Source: Marinobacterium profundum | Lineage (GTDB): Bacteria; Pseudomonadota; Gammaproteobacteria; Pseudomonadales; Balneatricaceae | DNA: 43,784 nucleotides | Assembly (NCBI RefSeq): GCF_001528745.1 | Contig: NZ_BCNS01000152.1 | Location: 1 to 43,784 of the forward strand | Reading direction: 5' to 3' | Shown: positions 24,052-31,886 of the stretch, piece after piece | How positions within the stretch are numbered: the first letter of the stretch is position 1 | Layout: each line of letters begins with the position of its first letter | Program-made: the position numbers and the translations under genes | The notes under the pieces: model-generated | Database searches by the model: none | Told to the model about the DNA's origin: nothing | Seen by the model: only the letters and a program-made list of their open reading frames with translations

Positions 24052-25892
24052 CAGCTTTTACTGTGCCGGCATATCAGCACCTGGCGCATGGCACGGTCAG
24101 TGTCATGGCGCTCTTCAGGCGTCAGATCCTGGCCGCCTCGATCCTCCACCTGCATCACTGGCGCAAAATCAGGATCATCAGGCACACCGGGTCGAACCTC
24201 AACGATGCCCTGGTGATCAAACTGGGTCACCATGTTCGCCAGCTGGGTGGAGCTGCCCACTCCCAGGGTGCGATCCCAATCCGAGCGGCGGTTATAAGCT
24301 GCCAGGCGTTCCTCGCGCGGCAGAGCGGTGTCGACCACCTTAAGGTAGTTTTCCTCGCTGAGTACCTGGTTGGGTACCCTGGCGGGCCAGAACGTGGGCA
24401 GATAGGGATCGTAATCCCGATCGTAACCGGAGCGGCAGCTGGCAGTGTCTGTCTGCCAGGGAATCGCCATCCAGCGGGTGATGGAGCCCGGTGACTGACC
24501 ATAGAGCGGGCCGTCATACGACAGTGCCATGGCCGGCGTCAGGGTGGTGCCGTAATCGGATTCAGGATTATTGGCGGCGCGGTGCCGCCAGCGGTAGGCT
24601 TCCATATACATAGTGCTGTGGCGCACCGGCCAGGTCACCTCGCAACCCGGGTGGAAGGCATCGGCGATACAGAATTCCAGCGCGGCCTTGTCGAGCATGG
24701 CCGGTTGCTCTGCCAATGGCACCTCGCTAATGCAGCGTGGCTGCTGATAGTTAGGGTCATAGTCTGCCTCGAAATCACCCTCAGCCCACTTTTCCAATAG
24801 CGCCAGCTGAGTCTGCGTCAAAGCATTCATGGCGTTCGCCAGCTGCGGCATGGGCACGCCCATGGTGTCGCCATAGACCCAGGGCCAGAGCTTCATGGAA
24901 ATATCGCCGTCTTCAGGATTACGAAAACCATGGGCCACAGTACGCCTGAGCTGCGCATAGTCATCGCCTGGCGATGCCAGCTGAGCGAGGTAACGGGGCT
25001 CCAGAAAGTGCTGCGACATGCCATAGCCGAAACCGGCGGCAAAGCCTGCGTTCATCCACTGCAGATCACACATGGCCTTGAGGATAGGCAGAATGTCGGT
25101 ACTAAAAGACGGCTTGCAAGGCGCCGGCAACTGGCCGGCCCGAATGGCGAGATCCGTCATCAGGGCATAGAGCGTGCGCACCGCTTTCTGCTGCGGGCCG
25201 TAGTTGGGCGGAGCCACCAGCACCCAGGCCGGCGATACCGCAATGGCGCGACCATCCAGCAGCACGGTGGCCGTTACCGGGCCGTCGCCGGTGTCGTCGT
25301 ACCAGGAATCATTATTGGCAAAGGTTTTGGGTGCTTCATTCAGATAGGAGGCCGATTTGCCGTAACCACCAAACACATGCAGGCGGCCCACGCTGTCGGT
25401 ACGCAATTCCCCCAGCGGCACCTCTATATCCATAAAGGTGCCGCCGCCGAACTGGTATTGCAGGCCCTGGCAGGCTGGCGTACAAATGCTGCGAGGGCCG
25501 GGGGTGATGGATAGCTTGTGCCTGTCATCACCGGTGATAGTGGCATTGCGCCGGGTGGAAGGTTTTGCCGTGGCCGCTTCCGGAATATCGAGGGCCAGTT
25601 CGAAGTTGTACCAGGCCGCCTTGTGGTTGGCGAGCTCCACCTGCCACTCAATCCGGGTCTGGGCATCCATGGTCAGCTCTCGCACTACCTGGCCTGCGGC
25701 ATCGTAGCCATAGATACGAAATTCGGCCACTTCCCGTTTCAGCGCACCTGTATTATCTCGGTAGGCGCCGGGTTCTCTGGCTTCAGGCTCCGTAACCTGA
25801 GGGCCAATGAAATAGCCATCAGCCCTGGACGAGTTGCCAACCCGGGCGATACCAATAGCCGGATGGATCTTGGCGTACGCGATCTCAGCCAT
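24051..25892 (-). CDS. LodA/GoxA-like cysteine tryptophylquinone (CTQ) oxidase
   Basis: A 613-residue protein opening YAKIHPAIGIARVGNS, the N-terminal signature of LodA-like quinoprotein oxidases. These oxidise an amine or amino acid, releasing ammonia and hydrogen peroxide. The cofactor region is readable: Cys406 and Cys417 in EFCIADAFHPGCEVTW, and Trp474 and Trp479 in RWMAIPWQTD. The Cys417-Trp479 pair has spacing closest to that of LodA. It is shorter than Marinomonas LodA. No signal peptide is seen, as in the family. AAGGA precedes the start. The substrate (lysine, glycine or other) cannot be told from sequence. Confidence 0.88.
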   Translation of the reverse strand: MAEIAYAKIHPAIGIARVGNSSRADGYFIGPQVTEPEAREPGAYRDNTGALKREVAEFRIYGYDAAGQVVRELTMDAQTRIEWQVELANHKAAWYNFELALDIPEAATAKPSTRRNATITGDDRHKLSITPGPRSICTPACQGLQYQFGGGTFMDIEVPLGELRTDSVGRLHVFGGYGKSASYLNEAPKTFANNDSWYDDTGDGPVTATVLLDGRAIAVSPAWVLVAPPNYGPQQKAVRTLYALMTDLAIRAGQLPAPCKPSFSTDILPILKAMCDLQWMNAGFAAGFGYGMSQHFLEPRYLAQLASPGDDYAQLRRTVAHGFRNPEDGDISMKLWPWVYGDTMGVPMPQLANAMNALTQTQLALLEKWAEGDFEADYDPNYQQPRCISEVPLAEQPAMLDKAALEFCIADAFHPGCEVTWPVRHSTMYMEAYRWRHRAANNPESDYGTTLTPAMALSYDGPLYGQSPGSITRWMAIPWQTDTASCRSGYDRDYDPYLPTFWPARVPNQVLSEENYLKVVDTALPREERLAAYNRRSDWDRTLGVGSSTQLANMVTQFDHQGIVEVRPGVPDDPDFAPVMQVEDRGGQDLTPEERHDTDRAMRQVLICRHSKS

Positions 25893-26231
25893 GTGTCACT
25901 TCCTTGTTCAATTGTATTAATTCCGTATGGATCCCAGACACCTGATTGGAGATGAGCAGGCATCTGACATCGAGCCAATCGTCCATCTAGTATCGCCGAT
26001 CAGTCAGAAGGTCTGATGCAGTATAGAAGCTGATCCTGCAGGGGTGGCAGATGAGTCCGCACGCCTGAATTAATGGGCCGCGCCAGGCGCCGGTTCCAGC
26101 CACAGTGTCCTGACTTGGCTGCAACACAAATTCTGACGCTGGAACCCGCCAATTCCCGACTAAAATGATCTATAACCATAGCGGTATCTGTAACCACAGG
26201 GTCACCCGAACGACCCTTCGAGGCGCACCCC
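25893..26231. other. 339-bp divergent promoter region between the LodA-like gene and gltA
   Basis: Both promoters must lie here. I found no convincing -35/-10 pair or perfect operator. TAAAAT at 26161-26166 is a possible -10 for citrate synthase, without a matching -35. Confidence 0.4.
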
Positions 26232-27503
26232 ATGACTGACAGAAAAGCACAATTGATCGTCGACGGTATCGACGCACCTATCGAATTGCCGATGTATTCC
26301 GGCACTCTGGGTCCGGACGTCATAGACGTACGCTCGCTCAGTGGCATGGGGCTCTTTACTTATGATCCCGGTTTCGTTTCCACCGCGGCCTGCGAATCCG
26401 GCATCACTTACATAGACGGCGACAAGGGCATACTGCTGCACCGAGGCTACCCCATCGAGCAATTGGCCGAGAAGTCCGACTATCTGGAGGTCTGTTACCT
26501 GCTGCTTAACGGCGAGCTGCCGACCCCGAAACAGAAGGCAGAATTCGTTCATCTCGTCATGAACCACACCATGGTGCACGAACAGATCACCTACTTTTTT
26601 CGCGGATTCCGCCGTGATGCACACCCGATGGCCATCATGGTAGCCTGTGTCGGCGCCCTGTCGGCCTTCTACCACGACTCGCTGGATATCAGCGATCCGC
26701 ATCACCGCGAAGTCTGCGCCTTTCGCCTGATTGCCAAGATGCCGACCCTGGCGGCGATGTGCTACAAGTATTCCATTGGCCAGCCCTTCATGTATCCGCG
26801 CAACAATCTGGCCTATGCCGAGAATTTCCTGCACATGATGTTTGGCACACCCTGCTCGGATTCCAAACCCAGCCCTGTGCTGGCCAAGGCGATGGATCGT
26901 ATCTTCATGCTGCACGCCGACCACGAACAGAATGCCTCCACCTCCACCGTGCGCCTGGCGGGTTCCTCCGGCGCCAATCCTTTCGCCTGCATTGCATCCG
27001 GCATAGCTGCGCTCTGGGGCCCGGCACACGGCGGCGCCAACGAAGCGGTATTGAGCATGCTGCAGGAGATCGGCGACGAGTCCCGTATTCCCGAGTTCAT
27101 CAAGCGCGCCAAGGATCCGGACGACAGCTTCCGCCTGATGGGCTTTGGCCATCGCGTTTATCACAACTTCGACCCACGGGCCACGGTGATGAAGGCCAGC
27201 TGCGATGAGGTACTAAAAGAACTCGGCAAATCCGATGACCCACTGTTGAAGATCGCACGGCAGCTCGAACAGATAGCGCTGCAGGACGACTACTTTATAA
27301 AGCGCAAACTCTACCCAAACGTTGATTTCTATTCCGGCATTATCCTGAATGCCATCGGCATCCCGACTAATATGTTCACCGTGATTTTCGCCGTCGCCCG
27401 TACCATCGGCTGGATTTCCCACTGGAGCGAGTTCCACAGCAGCCCGAACCGCATCGGCCGACCTCGCCAGCTCTATACCGGCGTCAAGCAGCGGGATTAT
27501 TAA
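26232..27503 (+). CDS. gltA: Citrate synthase (type II)
   Basis: A 423-residue enzyme condensing acetyl-CoA and oxaloacetate to citrate. The catalytic residues are in place: His in [10 protein letters not shown], His in [13 protein letters not shown] and Asp in YPNVDFYSG. The length and N-terminal beta segment are those of the hexameric, NADH-sensitive Gram-negative form. In many gammaproteobacteria gltA is divergent from the succinate dehydrogenase operon; here it is divergent from the LodA-like gene instead. That suggests rearrangement or a second citrate synthase gene. A methylcitrate synthase is less likely, given no prp neighbours. Confidence 0.95.
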   Translation: MTDRKAQLIVDGIDAPIELPMYSGTLGPDVIDVRSLSGMGLFTYDPGFVSTAACESGITYIDGDKGILLHRGYPIEQLAEKSDYLEVCYLLLNGELPTPKQKAEFVHLVMNHTMVHEQITYFFRGFRRDAHPMAIMVACVGALSAFYHDSLDISDPHHREVCAFRLIAKMPTLAAMCYKYSIGQPFMYPRNNLAYAENFLHMMFGTPCSDSKPSPVLAKAMDRIFMLHADHEQNASTSTVRLAGSSGANPFACIASGIAALWGPAHGGANEAVLSMLQEIGDESRIPEFIKRAKDPDDSFRLMGFGHRVYHNFDPRATVMKASCDEVLKELGKSDDPLLKIARQLEQIALQDDYFIKRKLYPNVDFYSGIILNAIGIPTNMFTVIFAVARTIGWISHWSEFHSSPNRIGRPRQLYTGVKQRDY

Positions 27504-27551
27504 GCTGGCTGGAAAAACGGGCGCAAGTGCGCGACTATGCGCAGCTTGTGG

Positions 27552-27594
27552 CCCGGCGGACACACAGGAAAGCTGCATGTCCGCCGAGTTAATA
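27552..27594. repeat. Divergent palindromic repeat element, copy 4
   Basis: CGGCGGACA (27554-27562) pairs with TGTCCGCCG (27578-27586) and the right edge reads GAGTTAATA. The outer stem fits the family but the inner sequence differs (CACAGGAAAGCTGCA). It lies between citrate synthase and the PaiB-like gene. Confidence 0.6.
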
Positions 27595-27622
27595 CCAGGC
27601 ATTGGCGCCAGCGGGATTCATC

Positions 27623-28294
27623 ATGCATAACCCCAAGAATTTCCAACAACATAATAGGGCACAGCTGGAAGGCTTGATCCGAGATTACCCCTTCGCCACT
27701 TTGATTACCCATTCTGAATCCGGTTTGGAAGCAAATCACCTGCCCACGTTAATCTGCGAAAAGGATGGCAGGAAGGTGCTTCAGGCCCATATCGCCAAAG
27801 TGAACCCCCTATGGAAAACGGTCGCAGACGGGTCCGACGTACTGGTCGTGTTCAATGGTCCGAACTGCTATATCTCGCCCAACCACTATCCAACCAAACA
27901 GGAAACCGGCAAAGCAGTGCCGACATGGAACTATGTCGTGGTCCATGTCAAAGGGGTGATGTCCTATATTCAGGACAAAGACTGGCTGCTGGGAATGATC
28001 AACCGCCTGACAGAGCAACATGAGGCGGAACAGGAAACGCCCTGGTCAACCGCTGACGCACCCGAGGAGTTCATCCAAAAAATGTTGCCCGCCATTGTCG
28101 GGCTGGAAATTGAAATCACTGCAATAACAGGCCAATGGAAGCTCAGTCAAAATCAGCCGGAACGCAACAGACTTGGCGTAATTGCCGGCTTATCCTGCGA
28201 GCGCGAGGAGCAGTATCGAAAAATCGCCGAGCTAGTGAAATCCGGTACCCAGGAACAGGGGAATACTCCGGCAATCACCACAACTGAGAATTGA
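27623..28294 (+). CDS. paiB: PaiB-like FMN-binding negative transcriptional regulator
   Basis: A 223-residue split-barrel flavin-binding protein. Family blocks are seen in order: YPFATLITH, EANHLPTLI, AHIAKVNPLWK, CYISPNHYP and VPTWNYVVVHVKG. GLEIEIT follows, with the C-terminal WKLSQNQPERNRLGV signature. In Bacillus PaiB affects protease and sporulation genes; in proteobacteria members are often simply flavin-binding proteins. I prefer the ATG at 27623 over an upstream TTG at 27602; the ribosome site is weak. It sits alone after citrate synthase. Confidence 0.88.
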   Translation: MHNPKNFQQHNRAQLEGLIRDYPFATLITHSESGLEANHLPTLICEKDGRKVLQAHIAKVNPLWKTVADGSDVLVVFNGPNCYISPNHYPTKQETGKAVPTWNYVVVHVKGVMSYIQDKDWLLGMINRLTEQHEAEQETPWSTADAPEEFIQKMLPAIVGLEIEITAITGQWKLSQNQPERNRLGVIAGLSCEREEQYRKIAELVKSGTQEQGNTPAITTTEN

Positions 28295-28368
28295 CCAGGC
28301 CCGGCCATATCGCTGCAGGCCACGCAGCCACGACGCAGAATTACCCCCCGACAAACAGCGCTTTCTGC

Positions 28369-28863
28369 TTAGCGGTAAATGGCCAGTTCTCGAGAACAGC
28401 GTGCTTCATCGGGATCGGTGACGCACTCAATTACCTCAATCTGTTGAATATAGCTGTGCGCAAAGCCGTGCTCCTGGGCCCCTCTGAGTACATGCTCCCG
28501 ATACCAGTCAAAAGGGAGTAACGCCGAATCAATACGGGTAGCGCAGTAGGTGAAGGCTGACACACTTGATCCATCCTCCAGCCGGACCAAAATGTCCCTG
28601 GCCTCATAGCCACAATTCAGGCCTTCATAGCGGTCGAGGCTATCCCTGTCGGATTCCGATACTTCAAACACCACACCGAGCACAAAGTGCCGGGCAACAC
28701 CTGTGGCGAAAACATCGCATTTGGCAGAGCCGTCCCTTTGGCTGACTTTATGAAACCTCAGCTGATGCCCGTCGAGCACGCCATTGGCGACTTTTATAAC
28801 CGAGGATATTCGGGCCCGCAGCCGCCGTTCCGAAAGGTTCGATCCATAGGCAAAATACAACAT
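28369..28863 (-). CDS. Gamma-glutamylcyclotransferase family protein
   Basis: A 164-residue protein with the defining N-terminal FAYGSNLS motif that binds the gamma-glutamyl group. A conserved acidic residue in DRYEGLNCGYEARD matches the catalytic Glu position. The family forms 5-oxoproline from gamma-glutamyl peptides or amines, and is linked to glutathione turnover. GAGGGG lies before the start at 28863. It converges with the PaiB-like gene (74-bp gap) and has no operon partner. Confidence 0.85.
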   Translation of the reverse strand: MLYFAYGSNLSERRLRARISSVIKVANGVLDGHQLRFHKVSQRDGSAKCDVFATGVARHFVLGVVFEVSESDRDSLDRYEGLNCGYEARDILVRLEDGSSVSAFTYCATRIDSALLPFDWYREHVLRGAQEHGFAHSYIQQIEVIECVTDPDEARCSRELAIYR

Positions 28864-29111
28864 GCTATCCCCTCATCAACGGCCCAGAACAAAACCAGGA
28901 CAGGTACAGGTGCCATTTTTCGCGCCCATCGGGATGCGAATGGTGCCGCCAGTTTCTGCTGCTCTATCGTGATGTTAAAACATTACCGCACGCCTTCTGG
29001 CCCCAATCGGATAGACATAAATTTACATCCTTCCAGCCCAAGGGAGTCCTTATTCCGGAGCTGGCACATAGGCGATTGGCCTTCCGACGCTTTCCATAAA
29101 AGGGTTCGTAC
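28864..29111. other. Intergenic region, no features recognised
   Basis: 248 bp between the gamma-glutamylcyclotransferase start and the coiled-coil gene end. No gene, clear promoter or repeat was found. Confidence 0.4.
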
Positions 29112-29393
29112 TTACTTGAAACGGGATCTGGCTGCGCGCATGGCATCAGCGAACGAGTCCCAGGCGCTTTCAGCGCCGACTCTGAGGTCTTCCCAGGCCG
29201 TATCGCTGGCCTGCTGAATTTCGGTCAGTTTCTGCTGCGCCCGCTGCTGGCGCTCACGCAACTCCTCAATCTGTTTGAAGTACTCAATCTGCGCATCGGC
29301 CCTGGCCTTGTCCGCATGGGCCTTGAGTTTTTTAATGTCGGCATCCCATTCATTGAGCTGGGCCTGCATCTTTTTCTCGTAAGCATCTTTCAT
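29112..29393 (-). CDS. Small coiled-coil protein
   Basis: A 93-residue, highly charged protein, almost entirely helical with heptad-like spacing across residues 8-65 (QLNEWDADIKKLKAHADKA, QIEELRERQQRAQQKL). It ends in an amphipathic segment (SAWDSFADAMRAARSRFK). It resembles small stress-associated coiled-coil proteins found in many bacteria. I chose 29393, preceded by AAGGAG at about twelve bases; the frame continues upstream to 29516 but that part has no helical or coding character. Function unknown. Confidence 0.72.
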   Translation of the reverse strand: MKDAYEKKMQAQLNEWDADIKKLKAHADKARADAQIEYFKQIEELRERQQRAQQKLTEIQQASDTAWEDLRVGAESAWDSFADAMRAARSRFK

Positions 29394-29702
29394 ATTCACA
29401 ATCAGTCTCCTTGGCAAAGGATTAGGGTGATTGCTGAACGGGGATATCAATGCGCTCACAGCCGTTGCTGTTTCGCTCAGCCTGCTTTGCAACCGGCACC
29501 CGTGCAGAATTAGCACTGCCGGGTCGCCCTGAATCCGAACTGGAGCGCTGGAATCCAGCGACTAACGACTCAGATCCATCTGATCAAGGATAGTCGTTAT
29601 TCATGCCCCTACATGGCCATATTCCGGCTATAGCTGCAGGCTTTGTGCTGAAGCGAACGCCCGCCGCCAAAAGTTATTAACAAATTTGGGGACTGCGAAA
29701 GA
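29394..29702. other. 309-bp intergenic region, nothing distinctive
   Basis: Lies between the EcsC gene end and the coiled-coil gene start. It presumably carries the coiled-coil promoter, but no clear motif, repeat or hairpin was found. Confidence 0.4.
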
Positions 29703-30500
29703 CTACAAACTGTCGTATAGCGCCTGTACCCGCTCAGCCCCATAAATCCGCTCCAGCCGGCGGACGGTAAAGTGCCCGCGGGCAATATCCTGGAAATGGC
29801 CGATGAACAATGTGTTGATCAAGGCGCCGCCCGCCGCCCCTATAATCGGTACGGCCTGTGCTGCAGCCTTTTGCGTCACGGGAATGCTGAATCTCGCGGC
29901 AATTTGAGTAATAAGCCGCACCAGTGCCGGCGCGCCATCTTTTACCACCCCCTTGGAGGCGACATGGCTCACCGCCTCGGTAACGGCAGACGCCAGCGCG
30001 GCCCGAATACCGAAGTAGCCGGACTCTGCGGCATCATCCTTGTCACTGCCCCCTCCCAAAGCGAACACCTCAAGACAGGCAAGCCGGGACTCTTCCCGCT
30101 TCAGGTCTTCGCCCTCGCCCCGGGCAATATCGGCGATCGAGCGCAGCATAATGGTGGTGGAAACGGGCAGCTCAATCGCCAGGGCAGCCAGACCAAAGGC
30201 GCCCCCCGCGGCGCCACTGAGCGCGGCCGTTGCCCGGTGCGTCAGATTGGAAGCCGGCTGCGGGCCGTCTCCCAAGGTAAATAGTGCCGTGCGCAACGCC
30301 GTCTCCAGCGATTTGGTGACTGCCGCCATAATGGTTTTGTGGGCTGTTGATGGCAGCAGCTTTATCGCCCGATCAATAGGCGTGGCCAGTGAATTTGACA
30401 GACGCGCGGCTATACCCGGATTTTCCAGCAAGTGCTTGGCGTTCTTAAGCTCATCGATATGAACTGCATCCAGCGACATTGATTCAAGTGACTTCGACAT
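29703..30500 (-). CDS. EcsC family protein
   Basis: A 265-residue protein with the EcsC pattern: an N-terminal helical part, a Gly/Ala-rich hydrophobic stretch (ALSGAAGGAFGLAALAIELP, then TTIMLRSIADIARGEGED) and a C-terminal helix-rich half with VPIIGAAGGALINTLFIGHF. I prefer the ATG at 30500 because AAAGGAG precedes it. EcsC proteins are named after a gene linked to the Bacillus Ecs ABC transporter, but their activity is not established. No transporter is adjacent here. It is 56 bp from the next gene upstream on the same strand. Confidence 0.85.
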   Translation of the reverse strand: MSKSLESMSLDAVHIDELKNAKHLLENPGIAARLSNSLATPIDRAIKLLPSTAHKTIMAAVTKSLETALRTALFTLGDGPQPASNLTHRATAALSGAAGGAFGLAALAIELPVSTTIMLRSIADIARGEGEDLKREESRLACLEVFALGGGSDKDDAAESGYFGIRAALASAVTEAVSHVASKGVVKDGAPALVRLITQIAARFSIPVTQKAAAQAVPIIGAAGGALINTLFIGHFQDIARGHFTVRRLERIYGAERVQALYDSL

Positions 30501-30556
30501 ACAGACTCCTTTGGCCACTCAGAGCATAATGCTGCTTTGTGTTGGGTCAAGGCGTA

Positions 30557-31018
30557 TCAAATCCAGCGCCGTACCTCGGCTTGGTAACGGGCGAACTCTG
30601 CCGGGAACTGTGCTGCCAGCATCCGCTCTTCAGGCTCAATCTGAAAGCGATTAAGGTACAACACAAAGCCAACACACAGGCTCAGTGAATAGAGGCTGCC
30701 GAGGAATAATCCGAAGCCAACAAGCAGTCCCAGCATTCCCAGATACATGGGGTTACGGCTGAATCCATAAACGCCAGACGTCACCAGCGAGGATGTCTTG
30801 TGCCGCAACAATGGATCGACCGTGGTCTTTGCCTTAATAAATGCCCCTACGCCCAAAACACCGATCATCGTGCTGGCCGCCACAAAAACAAGGGCGACCA
30901 CGCGGGCAATAGTATCCGGCAGACCATGCTGCGGCAAAAACACCGAGACTAGCCACATCAGCACAGCACAGATGAGCACCAGGGCAACGGGCGGAATTTT
31001 GAGCTCGAGATTGATCAT
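30557..31018 (-). CDS. Isoprenylcysteine carboxyl methyltransferase-like (ICMT/PEMT) membrane protein
   Basis: A 153-residue membrane protein with four hydrophobic segments and the methyltransferase motif GVYGFSRNPMYLGMLG near residue 83, with an acidic EPEERMLA late. This is the S-adenosylmethionine-binding pattern of small ICMT-like enzymes. Their bacterial substrates are mostly unknown and may be lipids or small molecules. I chose 31018 with AAGGGAAC upstream. The frame opens at 31081 but the extra 21 codons are not hydrophobic. The adjacent EcsC gene is downstream in the same direction, so the two may be co-transcribed. Confidence 0.8.
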   Translation of the reverse strand: MINLELKIPPVALVLICAVLMWLVSVFLPQHGLPDTIARVVALVFVAASTMIGVLGVGAFIKAKTTVDPLLRHKTSSLVTSGVYGFSRNPMYLGMLGLLVGFGLFLGSLYSLSLCVGFVLYLNRFQIEPEERMLAAQFPAEFARYQAEVRRWI

Positions 31019-31213
31019 GCTGTTCCCTTTCTGCCAAGGCATCCAGTACTGATGCCACTTTATCGCGATAGCTAAGCGCAAGGGGCGGCCGTTTACTACA
31101 TCCGCCCATGCGACACTGTTGCAGCTGGGCTGTTAAAATAGCCGCGGTCTGTGCCAGCACACAAGAGGCAATGTATAACCACTCGCGGTTAGCGCTTACA
31201 TAAGGATGGATCC

Positions 31214-31873
31214 ATGATCTCAAAACTGCCGCGCTGGATTGAACTGGGCGCCTTTATGCTGGCACTGCTCGCGGGCACGGTAAATGCCGTCGGGCTGCTG
31301 GGGTTTGCGCACCAGTCCATCTCGCATCTGTCGGGCACCGCCACCCTGCTAGGGGCCCAGCTGGCGAGCGCATCCAGTGCCAGCCTGCACCTGGCGGCAA
31401 TACTGCTGAGCTTTCTGCTCGGTGCGGCACTGTCGGGCTTTCTGATATCCAGTCCATCCCTGAAGCTGGGCCGGCACTATGACTCACTGCTCTTTATTGA
31501 AGGTGCCTGCTTGCTGATCGCGATCTATTTTCTCAACCAGGGTTCGGTACTGGGGCACTACTTCGCCTCCGCCGCCTGCGGCATGCAGAATGCTCTGGCG
31601 ACCACCTACAGCGGTGCCATTATCCGCACCACCCACGTAACCGGTATTTTCACCGATCTGGGCATCATGCTGGGCGCCTCGCTTCGCGGCGAGCGCTTTG
31701 ACCGGCGCAAGGCGCTGCTTCTGATTTTGATTATTGCGGGCTTCGTCGCCGGCGGCGTTACGGGTGCCTTGCTCTACGGCCAGCTGCAGTTTTATGCCCT
31801 GGCCGTACCCGCACTGATCTGCTTCGCACTGGCGCTGCTATATCACTTTTACGTCTTCAGAAAGTCCGCCTGA
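31214..31873 (+). CDS. YoaK/DUF1275 family membrane protein
   Basis: A 219-residue protein with six hydrophobic segments. Family features are AGTVNAVGLLGFAHQSISHL near the N-terminus and the central ACGMQNALATTYSGAIIRTT with THVTGIFTDLGIMLG. The biochemical role of this widespread family is not established. AAGGA stands before the start codon. It converges with the RND pump gene, ending 13 bp from it, and has no operon partner. Confidence 0.88.
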   Translation: MISKLPRWIELGAFMLALLAGTVNAVGLLGFAHQSISHLSGTATLLGAQLASASSASLHLAAILLSFLLGAALSGFLISSPSLKLGRHYDSLLFIEGACLLIAIYFLNQGSVLGHYFASAACGMQNALATTYSGAIIRTTHVTGIFTDLGIMLGASLRGERFDRRKALLLILIIAGFVAGGVTGALLYGQLQFYALAVPALICFALALLYHFYVFRKSA

Positions 31874-31886
31874 ACAGGCTCTACTG

